From an uncultured Draconibacterium sp. (lineage in GTDB: Bacteria; Bacteroidota; Bacteroidia; Bacteroidales; Prolixibacteraceae): DNA of 64,000 nt. A program made the position numbers and the translations under genes. Below, in pieces: positions 17,891 through 25,765 of this stretch. Below the pieces are notes generated by a model. It searched no databases. It was not told the DNA's origin and saw only the letters and a list, made by a program, of their open reading frames with translations. The stretch covers positions 1 to 64,000 of the forward strand of contig NZ_CAJXTC010000011.1 of NCBI RefSeq assembly GCF_913060805.1, written 5' to 3'. Numbering within the stretch: position 1 is the first letter of the stretch; every line of letters begins with the position of its first letter.

Positions 17891-17980
17891 TGTCGGGAGC
17901 TCCCCTCACAAGGGGAGCCTGTCGTTGGGATATTTCTTTGCTTCAAATCAAGGCTGTTTTCCCTTACAAAGGGAAAATGT
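17891..17980. repeat. Two intergenic hairpin palindromes
   Basis: First: GCTCCCCT-CACA-AGGGGAGC (17899-17918), 8-bp stem with 4-base loop. Second: TTTTCCCTT-ACA-AAGGGAAAA (17957-17977), 9-bp stem with 3-base loop. Both are bordered by TGTCG words. They lie between the minus-strand EamA and YkgJ genes. They resemble the short REP-like palindromes common between genes in Bacteroidota; a terminator role for the EamA gene is possible. Confidence 0.65.
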
Positions 17981-18013
17981 CGATAGACAAAAGGGTAGAG
18001 TGAAAATTCGAGT

Positions 18014-18937
18014 TTATTTCTGGTGAATTTCAACAGCTTTTTTGTTACCGTTGGTATCTCTTTTCTTAATCTGCGACAGGAATAGTCCCGTTACTACCAC
18101 AATAATTCCGACGATTTTATGGAAACCCAATTCATCTTTCAGAATAAAATAGGCCATTACTGCCACAAAAACCGGTACAAGATTTACAAAGGTATTGGCG
18201 CGCGTAACTCCAAGCTGACGCAGGCCTTTTGTGAAGAACACAAAGGCGAGAGTAGATGAAAATATGGCCAGCAAAACAATGGCTCTAAATGCCTGTGCAT
18301 GAAATGGTGTGTTCAGAAAATCCTGAAAATCGATGGTGAGCCAGATGGGCAAAAACAGCAGTGTGCCGATTATATTCTGGTAGGCAATAATAGTCAAGGT
18401 ATTGTACTTGTCGGCCAATTGTTTTAGAATAAGTGCAAAGCTGATGGAGGCGATAACGGCCATAAATTCGAGGCCAACACCCAGGGGCGAAGCATCAAAC
18501 CCAAATTGCCCGTTGGTTACAACGAGTCCAACTCCGGCAAATGAAAAAATAATACCGACCACAGTCATAACCCTGATCTTTTCTTTGTAAAATATCCAGG
18601 TTGCAATGGGCGTAAAAAGCGGTATGGTAGCAACAATTACGGCAGCAACGGTCGACGATACATATTTCAGCCCGTAACTTTCGCCAAGGAAATACAGAAA
18701 CGGCTCGAAAAAGGCCATAAAAAAGAACAACTTGTAATCTTCCTTTTTTACTTTCTGCAGCTTTTTTAGCGATAGTGCCATGAGGATAATAAGTGCCGAC
18801 GAAATTGCCAGCCTGAAAATAACCACGGTAATGGGTTTGTAAGCAAGGAAAGCAATTTTGAACCAAACAAACGAAAGGCTCCAGCAAAAAACCGCCGCAA
18901 GTGCAAACAGAATGGCAAGAAGATCTTTATTTTTCAT
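18014..18937 (-). CDS. EamA/DMT-family transporter
   Basis: 307 residues with ten membrane helices in two EamA repeats. Landmarks: AVFCWSLSFVWFKIAF, STVAAVIVATIPLFTPIATW, the repeat start QLADKYNTLTIIAYQNIIGT and LVPVFVAVMAYFILKDELGF. The C-terminal tail is basic. Members export amino acids or other small metabolites; the substrate is unknown. It is divergent from the TIM-barrel lipoprotein gene. Confidence 0.85.
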   Translation of the reverse strand: MKNKDLLAILFALAAVFCWSLSFVWFKIAFLAYKPITVVIFRLAISSALIILMALSLKKLQKVKKEDYKLFFFMAFFEPFLYFLGESYGLKYVSSTVAAVIVATIPLFTPIATWIFYKEKIRVMTVVGIIFSFAGVGLVVTNGQFGFDASPLGVGLEFMAVIASISFALILKQLADKYNTLTIIAYQNIIGTLLFLPIWLTIDFQDFLNTPFHAQAFRAIVLLAIFSSTLAFVFFTKGLRQLGVTRANTFVNLVPVFVAVMAYFILKDELGFHKIVGIIVVVTGLFLSQIKKRDTNGNKKAVEIHQK

Positions 18938-19141
18938 GTAATAAACATTGTTTTATCCTTAGGCAACATTTGGAACTGGTTTAAGTTTTTGCTGCCGTAA
19001 ATTTAATTTTCATGCTTTTTATTGAATCCGATAGTTCAGCGAATTATAGCAATCAAATATGGGAATAATGCGCGAAAAACCACATATTTGTAGTCTATTC
19101 ATTTTTTCGAATATAAATTTAAATACCTAAAACCAATTAAA

Positions 19142-20056
19142 ATGATTTCAAAAAGAATTAGTTTGAAAATGGCTGCCATGCTGGTTGTTGCTGTGTTATT
19201 CATGCAGGGATTCACCTCTTGTAATTCGGCCCCGAAAAAAGCAGAAGAAAAAAGTGCTGAAGTTCAGAAGGAACTTTTTATCGGACTCCAACTTTATTCG
19301 GTTCGCGACGATATGGCGAAAGATGTTCCCGGAACAATTAAAGCTGTTGGCGAAAGCGGATACAAGTTTGTTGAAACTGCAGGTTATGGCGATGGATTGA
19401 TGTACGGCATCGATCCGGTGGAGTTTAAAAATCTGTGCGAAAGCAACGGTTTGCAATTTCTGGGAGCACACACCGGACAAGCTGTTCCAACCGAAGAAAA
19501 CTGGGATGAAACCATGGCCTGGTGGGATACTTGTATTGCAGCGCATAAAGCTGCGGGCGTAAAATGGATCGTTCAACCATGGATGGGAGAAATAGCTTAC
19601 CAAAGCCTCGACGGTTTAAAAGACTATTGCGAGTATTTTAACGCTGTTGGCGAAAAATGTAATGCCGCCGGTATTCGTTTTGGCTACCATAATCACGATC
19701 AGGAATTTACAACTGAGTATGAAGGCAAACCGCTTTACGACTGGATGTTGGAATTAACCGATCCTGAAAAAGTGATGTTTCAACTCGATTTATACTGGAT
19801 TGCCGAAGGTGGCAAAAACGCCGTTGATTATTTCGAAAAATATCCCGGACGTTTTGAGTTGTGGCACATAAAAGACGAAAAAGAACTGGGCGAAAGTGGT
19901 AAAATGGATTTTGCTTCGGTTTTTGCTGAGCGCGAAAAAGCTGGTGCAAAATACGGTGTGGTGGAAGTTGAGCGTTACAATTTCGAACCGATAGAAAGCT
20001 GTAAAAAAAGTATGGATTATCTGAAGTCGCAGGATTACGTCGACTTTTACGAATAA
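19142..20056 (+). CDS. Sugar phosphate isomerase/epimerase-like TIM-barrel lipoprotein
   Basis: 304 residues. Signal peptide with lipobox (LVVAVLFMQGFTSCNS), so it is exported and lipid anchored. The mature part is a xylose-isomerase-like TIM barrel: IGLQLYSVRDDMAKDVPGTI, a KFVETAGYGDG strand, FGYHNHDQEF with metal-binding His/Glu, FQLDLYWIAEGGKN and YGVVEVERY. Relatives isomerise or epimerise sugars and inositols. An exported member suggests processing of extracellular sugars or keto-glycosides. A strong terminator follows. Confidence 0.85.
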   Translation: MISKRISLKMAAMLVVAVLFMQGFTSCNSAPKKAEEKSAEVQKELFIGLQLYSVRDDMAKDVPGTIKAVGESGYKFVETAGYGDGLMYGIDPVEFKNLCESNGLQFLGAHTGQAVPTEENWDETMAWWDTCIAAHKAAGVKWIVQPWMGEIAYQSLDGLKDYCEYFNAVGEKCNAAGIRFGYHNHDQEFTTEYEGKPLYDWMLELTDPEKVMFQLDLYWIAEGGKNAVDYFEKYPGRFELWHIKDEKELGESGKMDFASVFAEREKAGAKYGVVEVERYNFEPIESCKKSMDYLKSQDYVDFYE

Positions 20057-20072
20057 GAAAGTTTACAACAAT

Positions 20073-20113
20073 AAAAAAGCGGTTGCTCGAATTCATCGGG
20101 CAACCGCTTTTTT
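20073..20113 (+). terminator. Rho-independent terminator
   Basis: Stem AAAAAAGCGGTTGC / GCAACCGCTTTTTT with a short loop, ending in a T-run, 17 bases after the stop of the TIM-barrel gene. Confidence 0.85.
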
Positions 20114-20220
20114 ATTAAATACATTCCTCCTATCTCATATAACTTTCTGTGAATCCAGTTCATTTTCAGATAGAAACTAAAGGTTGTTTCAGATTAAAGA
20201 AACGTAGTTAAATTTCTACC

Positions 20221-20594
20221 TGTGGCTTTCGTCTTCATGCCAGACGGGCAGTTCCTTTTGCATTCGATCAAAAGGAACCAAAAATCTTGTCAAAAAAAAC
20301 CTTTGCGTTTTTTCAATGTGACAGATTAGCCCGATTGACGGATTTTTGACGAGCCCGCACAAGATTTGCCTTCAAGTCCGCCTTCGAGAAAAAGCGTTTA
20401 GAAAATAAATGTAAAGAACGTATTAAAATCAAGTCTGTTTGACGATCGTTAGCCCTGAGGCAGGAAGGGCTAAAAGGAGGAGTTTCTTGATTTTAGTGAA
20501 TGGAATTTATTTTTAGGTTTTTATCGTCAGCGGTGGCTTTTTTCAATAGTTTTTCAGCTATAGGAAAAAGTATTTCCTGTCCGGAAGGACGATT
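20221..20594. repeat. Dispersed non-coding repeat, copy B
   Basis: Second copy of the element at 14421-14850 in the same orientation, without the 54-bp insertion. Clear imperfect terminal inverted repeats: CGTCTTC...GACGGGCAG at the left and CTGTCCGGAAGGACGA at the right. Carries the same 10-bp hairpin (GTTCCTTTTG / CAAAAGGAAC) at 20250-20277. It fills most of the 0.6 kb gap between the TIM-barrel and beta-barrel genes. The rest of the gap shows nothing recognisable. Confidence 0.8.
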
Positions 20595-20681
20595 TCGTAA
20601 ATTTACTTCAGCAGCAAATTGTAATGACTTTAAATTTTGCCGGCAATCTCTGGAATTCATCTGTTTTTAGTGCGTTAAGTC

Positions 20682-21314
20682 TTAGAACTTCCCAAACTTA
20701 AATGTCATTCCTACATTAAAACCCCGCAGCACGTCCGGATTGGTATCGTACAGTTTAATGTCGGAAGTAAGTCGGTAACTTCCATAGGTTGCAATGCGGA
20801 AAAAGCGGGTGAGATTGAATTCCAACTCTACACCCGGTTCGAAAACAAAAAACAAGTCAGTGTCGTATTCCTGGTAATCGTGGTAATGATCCCATTCCCA
20901 GCCGGTGTGTTCAACAAGCGAAATTCCACCCATTCCCACAACAATTGGAAATGAAACATGCACCGGTTTTGTTCCTCCCACAATAGGTTCGAAAAATACA
21001 CCGCCGTAACCTCCGGCTAAAAAGAAACGGTCTTCGGGATTTGCCTGGTAGTTATGATATTCCAGGTCGTTTACAAAACCGTATCCGGCAATACCAATGG
21101 CAAACGAGTGGTCGAAAATAAAAGCACCGCGTGCTCCGGCCACCATTGCATCGCGTCCGTCAATTTGGGTGTAGCCAAGCGTAAATGCTCCGTAACCGCC
21201 GTTGCTTCGCTGGTTCGAAAAGATGGTTTCAACTTCGTTGTTGTAATAATCGTCTTGCGCAAAGGCAAAACCGGCAGCCAGTAAAATGGCCATTAAAAGT
21301 GTTAGTTTCTTCAT
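20682..21314 (-). CDS. Outer-membrane beta-barrel protein, unknown function
   Basis: 210 residues. Signal peptide MKKLTLLMAILLAAGFAFAQ, then alternating aromatic/polar strands (GAFTLGYTQIDGRDAMVAGA, FFLAGGYGGVFFEPIVGG, VELEFNLTRFFRIATYGSYR) and a C-terminal strand FNVGMTFKFGKF ending in Phe after a basic pair, typical of an eight-stranded outer-membrane barrel. No specific family recognised. It is the last gene of the minus-strand block that begins with the ECF sigma factor. Confidence 0.75.
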   Translation of the reverse strand: MKKLTLLMAILLAAGFAFAQDDYYNNEVETIFSNQRSNGGYGAFTLGYTQIDGRDAMVAGARGAFIFDHSFAIGIAGYGFVNDLEYHNYQANPEDRFFLAGGYGGVFFEPIVGGTKPVHVSFPIVVGMGGISLVEHTGWEWDHYHDYQEYDTDLFFVFEPGVELEFNLTRFFRIATYGSYRLTSDIKLYDTNPDVLRGFNVGMTFKFGKF

Positions 21315-21345
21315 TTTTCTGAATGTGTTAAATAGTTGTTTTGGC

Positions 21346-21837
21346 TTAAAAATGATATTTTATGGTAAAGGCAAAGTCGAATAGTTCCAGGTCGAAGAAG
21401 TCGCGGCCCAGCACATCAACATAAGGTTTTGCCTCGAATCCGATGGAGAGCGGTACTTCGTAGAACAGGTATTCAAGGCCTACAACGGCGTCGACACCTG
21501 CCAGCAGCGCTGTTCGTTCTTCGTACCAACTGGTGTTGTTTTGTACATAGTATTTGTCCCACTGCTCGTACCCAAAATGGGCTCCCAGTCCGTAAAAAAG
21601 CGATAATTGCTCCGAGAAGGTAAACAGGTCGTACTCGTGAAATTCTTTAAAAGCATGGAACTGAATTCCATCGTCGCGAGTGGCCAAAAGGAATTTGTAC
21701 GAATTGGCATCGTCGGTGTAAAAGCGGTACTCGAAACCCGATGAATGTCCGCCGCGGATACCCACTGCTTTATCGAATGTTTGAGCCGATAAGGCCAGTG
21801 GCACACAAAAAAGTAAGATAATGAGGTAGCGTTTCAT
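21346..21837 (-). CDS. Small secreted or outer-membrane protein
   Basis: 163 residues. Signal peptide MKRYLIILLFCVPLALSAQ, then GIRGGHSSGFEYRFYTDDAN and strands such as LSLFYGLGAHFGYE and YLFYEVPLSIGFEAKPYVDV, ending in FAFTIKYHF. This reads as a compact barrel like that of its neighbour. Unknown function. It lies 11 bases after the DUF2807 gene, so co-transcription is likely. Confidence 0.72.
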   Translation of the reverse strand: MKRYLIILLFCVPLALSAQTFDKAVGIRGGHSSGFEYRFYTDDANSYKFLLATRDDGIQFHAFKEFHEYDLFTFSEQLSLFYGLGAHFGYEQWDKYYVQNNTSWYEERTALLAGVDAVVGLEYLFYEVPLSIGFEAKPYVDVLGRDFFDLELFDFAFTIKYHF

Positions 21838-21848
21838 GGTAGTTGTTT

Positions 21849-22565
21849 TTAGTTTTCGCTGATTACACTTCCCGAGCCCGAAATGTGGGTTTCAACACCC
21901 GGATTTCCGTAATAAAATACATTTCCGCTACCCGAAATATTTGAGCGAAGGTTGCGCGAAACGGTAACATACATATCGCCCGAGCCCGATGTGGAAGTGG
22001 TACAATTGTAAAGATCGAGCTGATGGGCATCAATCGTTCCCGATCCGCTGATAACAAAATCTGCGTCGTCGGCAAAGCCCGAGAATTCAATCGTTCCCGA
22101 TCCCGAAAGCAAAGCATCAACTTCTTCGGCTTCAAAAGCGGTAATTATGCTCCCCGAGCCGGAAAGGACAACATCTATTTCGTTGCTCACAAAATAGTCG
22201 GTAGTAATAATTCCCGATCCGCTCTGTTTTATACCTCTCAGTGTTGGAGTTGAAATGAGTACTTCCATGGGCATGCGGCTTTTCAAATCCCGAATTCCTT
22301 TTACATCAATGTGCAAGGTTTCGCCCGAAACATAAGTTTCAATGTACTGCAACAGGTTTTCATCGGCACTAATTACCACATCGTGGCTTTGCGCTTCGGT
22401 GATGTGAACTTCAAATTCTCCCGATGATTTTACTTTTTCAAATTCGGTAACAATTCGGCTTTCTGTTCCGCGGATTCCGTTTCCTTCAACTGTAAATTCG
22501 TCGATGCAACTGGTGGCGCTAAAGATCATAGCAAGCCCATAAATGAATAGCTTAATAGTTTTCAT
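21849..22565 (-). CDS. DUF2807 (GIN domain) auto-transporter-adhesin-like lipoprotein
   Basis: 238 residues. Lipobox in GLAMIFSATSCIDEF. The rest is a right-handed beta-helix of DUF2807 type with at least six SGSG turns (SGSGIITTDYF, SGSGSIITAFE, SGSGTIEFSGF, SGSGTIDAHQL, SGSGDMYVTVS, SGSGNVFYYGN), spaced about 18-23 residues. Such proteins are surface or periplasmic with no known enzyme activity. It probably belongs to the ECF-sigma-led operon. Confidence 0.85.
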   Translation of the reverse strand: MKTIKLFIYGLAMIFSATSCIDEFTVEGNGIRGTESRIVTEFEKVKSSGEFEVHITEAQSHDVVISADENLLQYIETYVSGETLHIDVKGIRDLKSRMPMEVLISTPTLRGIKQSGSGIITTDYFVSNEIDVVLSGSGSIITAFEAEEVDALLSGSGTIEFSGFADDADFVISGSGTIDAHQLDLYNCTTSTSGSGDMYVTVSRNLRSNISGSGNVFYYGNPGVETHISGSGSVISEN

Positions 22566-22712
22566 AACAAATTGTTTTCTGGCGGGAAGCTTGCTTAATT
22601 GTTTTCATGGCTTTGGCAAACAATTCCCGTGTGGTTAATAATTGTTTTCTTTCTGCTTTTAAAAGACAGGTGTTTTTGGGAGAGGTTGCAAAATGCGTGC
22701 TAAAAATTTTAT

Positions 22713-23810
22713 TTAGTATGCAGTACGAAGATTTATATTGCCCGAATTCGCCCTGATAGTAAGCTTTTCGGTGGATTCCGGAGCCTCTCCAAAATTTCCA
22801 ATAATTTTTATTTCATTCTCTTTTTCATCCAATACGTCTTCCTTCTCAATAGAAAAATCGGTATCAAAACTCACATCTGCTTTTGTGTGTTGAATGTCGA
22901 AACTAAATGCAGATTCGCTGTTAAAATACAGGTTAATGTCGGTTGATCGCGACTCGATATTCACGTCACTAAAATCAGCTACAGCTCCTTCAATTTCAAC
23001 ATCGCCATATTCCGCTTGAATTTTAGCACGGTCGGTGAGTTTGGTAATTCTGAACGTGGTGAAACTGCTTTGTGCATCGAGTAGCTCAATTTGGCGGATT
23101 CTGAATTTGTCGCGGCGCGATGATGCCGTCAGGCTTTCTACCTCCTGTAACTCAAACTCGGTTGATTTGCTTTGCAGGTGAATCGTTCCCATTTCTTTCG
23201 TATACAGTTCGCTGAAATTACAATCCAGGCGCCCTTTTTCTATTTTATTGATGGTGGCATCGGCAAAGTTCAGCGTAAGATTTAGGTTGCTGAAATCGTG
23301 GGCTTTCATGTTTCCGTTCGACAGTGTGATATCCGCCTCGCCTTTGTAATCGCCAATGTAAATGTCACCAAATTTATTGTCTACTTTTAAGCGGTTCGAG
23401 TCGGGCAGCCAAACCGTATAATCCACCTGAATATTTCCGTCCGAACTCAACAAAGTTTCCTTAAACTTTTTGATCTCGCGGCCCAATGTACTTTGGTTTT
23501 TTTCAACTATCGTGCGTACGATCAGGTAGTGTTCGCTGTTGGTTATATCAAAATCTATCTCGTCAATCGACTCTTCCAGTTTCGACAGTTTTTTTTCTTC
23601 AACCCTAATGTTGATCAGAAATTTCACCGAATCTTTGTCCCAGGTCTTAAAATCTATTTTACCGTATTTATTGGTGATTTCAATTTGTGTTTCGGGCGTA
23701 ATCGCATACGATTTCCTGATTTCTTTGGTGTCGGTAAACTGTGCATTTACCAATAACGGAGCAAGTAAAACCAACAGCCCGGCAACTATTTTCCATTTTG
23801 TATTTATCAT
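22713..23810 (-). CDS. Secreted DUF4097-like beta-helical protein
   Basis: 365 residues with a signal peptide (WKIVAGLLVLLAPLLVNAQ). The opening ITPETQIEITNKYGKIDFKTW and repeating strands (VDNKFGDIYIGDYKGEADIT, IQAEYGDVEIEGAVADFSDV, RANSGNINLRTAY) resemble DUF4097/adhesin-like proteins related to DUF2807. It lies 13 bases after the putative anti-sigma gene and is separated from the DUF2807 gene by about 150 bases. Unknown function, probably in the envelope. Confidence 0.75.
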   Translation of the reverse strand: MINTKWKIVAGLLVLLAPLLVNAQFTDTKEIRKSYAITPETQIEITNKYGKIDFKTWDKDSVKFLINIRVEEKKLSKLEESIDEIDFDITNSEHYLIVRTIVEKNQSTLGREIKKFKETLLSSDGNIQVDYTVWLPDSNRLKVDNKFGDIYIGDYKGEADITLSNGNMKAHDFSNLNLTLNFADATINKIEKGRLDCNFSELYTKEMGTIHLQSKSTEFELQEVESLTASSRRDKFRIRQIELLDAQSSFTTFRITKLTDRAKIQAEYGDVEIEGAVADFSDVNIESRSTDINLYFNSESAFSFDIQHTKADVSFDTDFSIEKEDVLDEKENEIKIIGNFGEAPESTEKLTIRANSGNINLRTAY

Positions 23811-23823
23811 TTTTCCTCCTTGT

Positions 23824-24330
23824 CTAACATTTAATTTGGTTCAGCACATCGTCGCAAAGTTGCAACCTGTAGCGGTTGTTTTCAATCATTGCCTCGATTA
23901 CGCTTTTATTCGAAATATTTTCCTCCAAATCGTTTTTAAGCAGCTTGTACATACCTTCCAGTTCGTTCAAATCGGTTTCGATTTCGTGTTTCAGTTCCGG
24001 AAAAGTATAGTAACATTTTTGTATTTCTTTCAGTTTCTGGTTCACCTGTGACGAGTAAAATGCTTCAGCTTCGATAAGCTCTTTCAGCTCAGGATCTGCA
24101 TTCTCTGCCAGTCGGACAGGACTGTTCATGCTGTTTTGCCAAAGTACAATTCCTGTTGCGATTAGAATAACCGCCACAGCTGCAGCGCGCATAAAATAGT
24201 GGTGCAGCGGAACAACTTTTGTTGTTTTTGTGGCAGCTTCAATTTTGTCCCACACTTCCGGCGATGGTGCTCTGAAATCGAACTCCTCGCGGTTTGCTTT
24301 TATAAATTCGTCCAATCTATTCTTCTCCAT
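23824..24330 (-). CDS. Putative anti-sigma factor-like membrane protein
   Basis: 168 residues. Cytoplasmic N-terminus (MEKNRLDEFIKANREEFDFR...PSPEVWDKIEA), one membrane helix (AAAVAVILIATGIVLW, about 48-64), then a periplasmic helical part (LKELIEAEAFYSSQVNQKLK, LEGMYKLLKNDLEENISNKS). Position 5 bases after an ECF sigma gene and one-helix topology fit an anti-sigma factor, but no zinc-binding HxxxCxxC motif of the ZAS type is present. The role is inferred from context. Confidence 0.65.
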   Translation of the reverse strand: MEKNRLDEFIKANREEFDFRAPSPEVWDKIEAATKTTKVVPLHHYFMRAAAVAVILIATGIVLWQNSMNSPVRLAENADPELKELIEAEAFYSSQVNQKLKEIQKCYYTFPELKHEIETDLNELEGMYKLLKNDLEENISNKSVIEAMIENNRYRLQLCDDVLNQIKC

Positions 24331-24335
24331 ATGGC

Positions 24336-25001
24336 TTATATTTTATCCATAGCATCTCCATGGGTTTGTTTTAATAACTCAACAACACGGCGTTTGGCGC
24401 GCATAAACTGGGTTTTCGATGTCGATTCTTTAATCTTCAGTATTTGCGCAATTTCACCATGATCGTATCCCTCGAGCAGGTAAAGTGAAAAAATCATTCG
24501 TCCGCCTTCGGGTAATTGTTCCATCGCCTGTGTAATATTTGCAACTGTATATTCCGGCTCGTAATCGTTGTTTTCCGCTTCGCTGTCGAAGTCGTAAATC
24601 TCTTCGCAATAGGTGAGATCCACTTTTCGTTTGTTAATGGCATTAATGCAGGTGTTTACCACGATGCGTTTTAACCACGACCCGAAATTCGATTCGTAAC
24701 GGAACGACTCCAGTTTGGTAAATGCCTGTGTAAATGCTTCTTGCAACATGTCTTCGGCCTCCTCACGGTTATTCATCATTCGGTAGCAAATATTGAACAT
24801 GGCTTTAGAGTACAATCCATATAGCTCGTATCGTGCCCGGTTATCTCCTTTTTTACAGGCTTCGATAATTTTTTTATGTATGTGCTCTTTTTGTCTCAAC
24901 TGTTCATCTTTCAATTTTAATGACAGGAATATTTTGCAGTGGTTGCAAAATGCAGGATGTATTTTTTTTGATTGGAAAACAATCGTAAACAAAAATACCA
25001 C
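24336..25001 (-). CDS. ECF RNA polymerase sigma factor
   Basis: Sigma-70 family, extracytoplasmic-function type. Region 2 is FNICYRMMNNREEAEDMLQE (with the DNA-melting helix FRYESNFGSWLKRIVVNTCI), region 4 is LPEGGRMIFSLYLLEGYDHG plus EIAQILKIKESTSKTQFMRA. The listed ATG gives 221 residues, but about the first 29 look unlike the family; a TTG at 24914 (LKDEQLRQK...) would give a typical 192-residue protein. It heads the block of envelope genes down to 20682, which it presumably controls together with the next gene. Confidence 0.9.
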   Translation of the reverse strand: MVFLFTIVFQSKKIHPAFCNHCKIFLSLKLKDEQLRQKEHIHKKIIEACKKGDNRARYELYGLYSKAMFNICYRMMNNREEAEDMLQEAFTQAFTKLESFRYESNFGSWLKRIVVNTCINAINKRKVDLTYCEEIYDFDSEAENNDYEPEYTVANITQAMEQLPEGGRMIFSLYLLEGYDHGEIAQILKIKESTSKTQFMRAKRRVVELLKQTHGDAMDKI

Positions 25002-25023
25002 TCAAAATTTAATTTATTTTGAG

Positions 25024-25052
25024 TTGTGGAAAGAATAAAATATTTATATTTG
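25024..25052 (+). promoter_or_regulatory. Promoter of tRNA-His
   Basis: TTG at 25024-25026, 18 bp, then TATATTTG at 25045-25052. This is the best -33/-7 pair in the window and ends 17 bases before the tRNA. Confidence 0.7.
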
Positions 25053-25069
25053 CACCCGCAAACAAAATG

Positions 25070-25143
25070 GTGGTTGTAGTTCAGTTGGTTAGAACGCCGG
25101 ATTGTGGTTCCGGAGGTCGTGGGTTCAAATCCCATCATCCACC
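25070..25143 (+). tRNA. tRNA-His (GTG)
   Basis: Cloverleaf: acceptor GTGGTTG/CATCCAC, D arm GTTC-N9-GAAC, anticodon arm CCGGA-TTGTGGT-TCCGG with anticodon GTG, T arm GTGGG-TTCAAAT-CCCAT and C73. A G precedes position 1 (25069) and can pair with C73, the histidine identity mark. CCA is not encoded. The fifth acceptor pair is a U5-U68 mismatch. Confidence 0.93.
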
Positions 25144-25146
25144 CTA

Positions 25147-25183
25147 CAAAAGCTTCAGATTTTATCTGGAGCTTTTTTTATTT
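25147..25183 (+). terminator. Terminator after tRNA-His
   Basis: Stem AAAGCTTCAGAT / ATCTGGAGCTTT (one G-U) with TTTT loop, then a T-run, directly after the tRNA. Confidence 0.8.
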
Positions 25184-25198
25184 CTGTACATTTAACAC

Positions 25199-25765
25199 AT
25201 GCAAATAACCACAATAATTCTTGCCGGCGGGAAAAGTAAAAGAATGGGCACCGACAAAGCACTGTTGGAGCTCGAAGGAAAAACTTTGCTCGAACGTGCT
25301 ATTAATCTTTGTAAACCGATTTCTACAGAACTTTTGATAAGCTCGAACAGTGATTTGCACGCCGGGTTTAATTATCCGGTTATTAACGATGAGGTGAAAA
25401 ACTGCGGACCGATTGGAGGGATTTATTCCGGTTTAAAACAATCGAATACCGATTGGAACCTGGTTTTAAGCGTTGATACAGCTTTTGTTGATGCGCCTTT
25501 TTTACAGTTTCTTATCGAAAATATCGGCGATTTTGATGCAGTGGTACCGTTTTCCGAAAAAGGTGGTGAACCGCTTATTGCGCTTTACAATAAAAGTTGT
25601 ATCTCAAAAATGGAAGAGTTGATTGAGAATGGTGATTACCGAATGCACAATTTGCTGAAGACTGTAAATACCAACTGGGTTGATGCACAGGAATACTTGA
25701 ACAAAAACAAGCGCTTATTTACCAATTTAAACCGGCCGGAAGATTTGGAATCATCCAAACTCTGA
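25199..25765 (+). CDS. mobA: Molybdenum cofactor guanylyltransferase MobA
   Basis: 188 residues. Attaches GMP to molybdopterin to form the bis-MGD cofactor of DMSO-reductase-family enzymes. N-terminal LAGGKSKRMGTDKALLELEG nucleotide motif, NCGPIGGIYSGLKQ, SVDTAFVDAPFLQF (metal site) and GGEPLIALYN are all MobA features. Its product would be needed by the molybdoenzyme encoded at 33351, which is in the same region. The last 15 bases overlap the convergent regulator gene. Confidence 0.9.
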   Translation: MQITTIILAGGKSKRMGTDKALLELEGKTLLERAINLCKPISTELLISSNSDLHAGFNYPVINDEVKNCGPIGGIYSGLKQSNTDWNLVLSVDTAFVDAPFLQFLIENIGDFDAVVPFSEKGGEPLIALYNKSCISKMEELIENGDYRMHNLLKTVNTNWVDAQEYLNKNKRLFTNLNRPEDLESSKL

